A model generated the notes under the pieces. It searched no databases. It had not been told where the DNA came from and saw only the letters and a list, made by a program, of their open reading frames with translations. From NCBI GenBank assembly GCA_003164135.1, contig PLSD01000032.1, forward strand, positions 31,703-95,702: a stretch of DNA of 64,000 bases, written 5' to 3'. This document shows positions 63,982-64,000 of this stretch, piece after piece (positions within the stretch are counted from its first letter, which is position 1; each line of letters begins with the position of its first letter). A program made the translations under genes and the position numbers. The stretch is from Acetobacteraceae bacterium (GTDB lineage: Bacteria; Pseudomonadota; Alphaproteobacteria; Acetobacterales; Acetobacteraceae).

Positions 63982-64000
63982 CATTACAGTTGCAATTAAT

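Overview
The window looks like chromosomal DNA of an acid-tolerant or aerobic alphaproteobacterium, most likely Acetobacteraceae (Acidocella/Acidiphilium-like). The basis is protein style (AcnD/PrpF, CydABX with CydDC, a chorismate mutase-HisC-TyrA cluster, MetX/MetW), high GC, many GTG/TTG starts, and GC-rich intergenic palindromes. This is inference from reading; no database search was possible. No rRNA, tRNA, CRISPR array, transposase or phage gene was seen.

Layout. 0-4.6 kb: 3' end of glyS, ppdK, a hot-dog thioesterase, then a convergent YqaA/DedA-like membrane protein. 4.6-6.8 kb: an EnvZ/OmpR-type two-component pair. 7-11.6 kb: ornithine/lysine-type decarboxylase behind a structured leader, a dienelactone hydrolase, a secreted protein of unknown function, and a degenerate EAL-HDOD regulator. 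11.8-13.1 kb: a lower-GC gene with a HEPN motif, then a parS-like site inside a long repeat. 13.1-21.5 kb: ABC-F ATPase, ndk, glmU, the operon chorismate mutase-hisC-tyrA, and metX-metW. 21.6-27.4 kb: surface-polysaccharide type genes (a two-domain GT2/GT4 glycosyltransferase, a sulfotransferase, two unknowns). 27.7-35.4 kb: cytochrome bd assembly and structural genes (cydDC, cydAB, a double-helix CydX, a 32-residue membrane peptide) with a well-placed FNR box before cydA and a strong terminator at the end. 35.5-41 kb: DUF255/thioredoxin-domain protein with an exported MsrB, a TIGR03862-type flavoprotein, and a GMC oxidoreductase. 41.4-46 kb: GntR regulator, acnD and prpF (2-methylcitrate/2-methylaconitate steps), with palindromic operators, ending in a perfect parS. 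46.2-50 kb: small envelope proteins, including an OmpA-domain gene whose 3' 300 bp are duplicated around a GT87 mannosyltransferase-like gene, and two tandem paralogous lipoproteins. 50.2-55.6 kb: YVTN beta-propeller, O-antigen ligase-like protein, alpha/beta hydrolase, FAD oxidoreductase, NiCoT nickel/cobalt permease. 55.7-58.9 kb: AIM24-like protein and pstB-phoU-phoB behind a four-repeat Pho box. 59-60.9 kb: accessory island with VapBC, a lower-GC secreted protein and a GIY-YIG nuclease ORF bracketed by REP-like palindromes. 60.9-64 kb: aspS and rnd.

Most notable signals: two 105-bp inverted copies (about 83% identical) carrying ParB sites 33 kb apart, with an apparent C-rich to G-rich strand change near the first; the REP-bracketed GIY-YIG unit; the extended two-helix CydX plus an extra 32-residue peptide; the class II-spaced FNR promoter of cydA; and the 11-bp-periodic Pho box array of pstB-phoU-phoB without pstSCA or phoR nearby.
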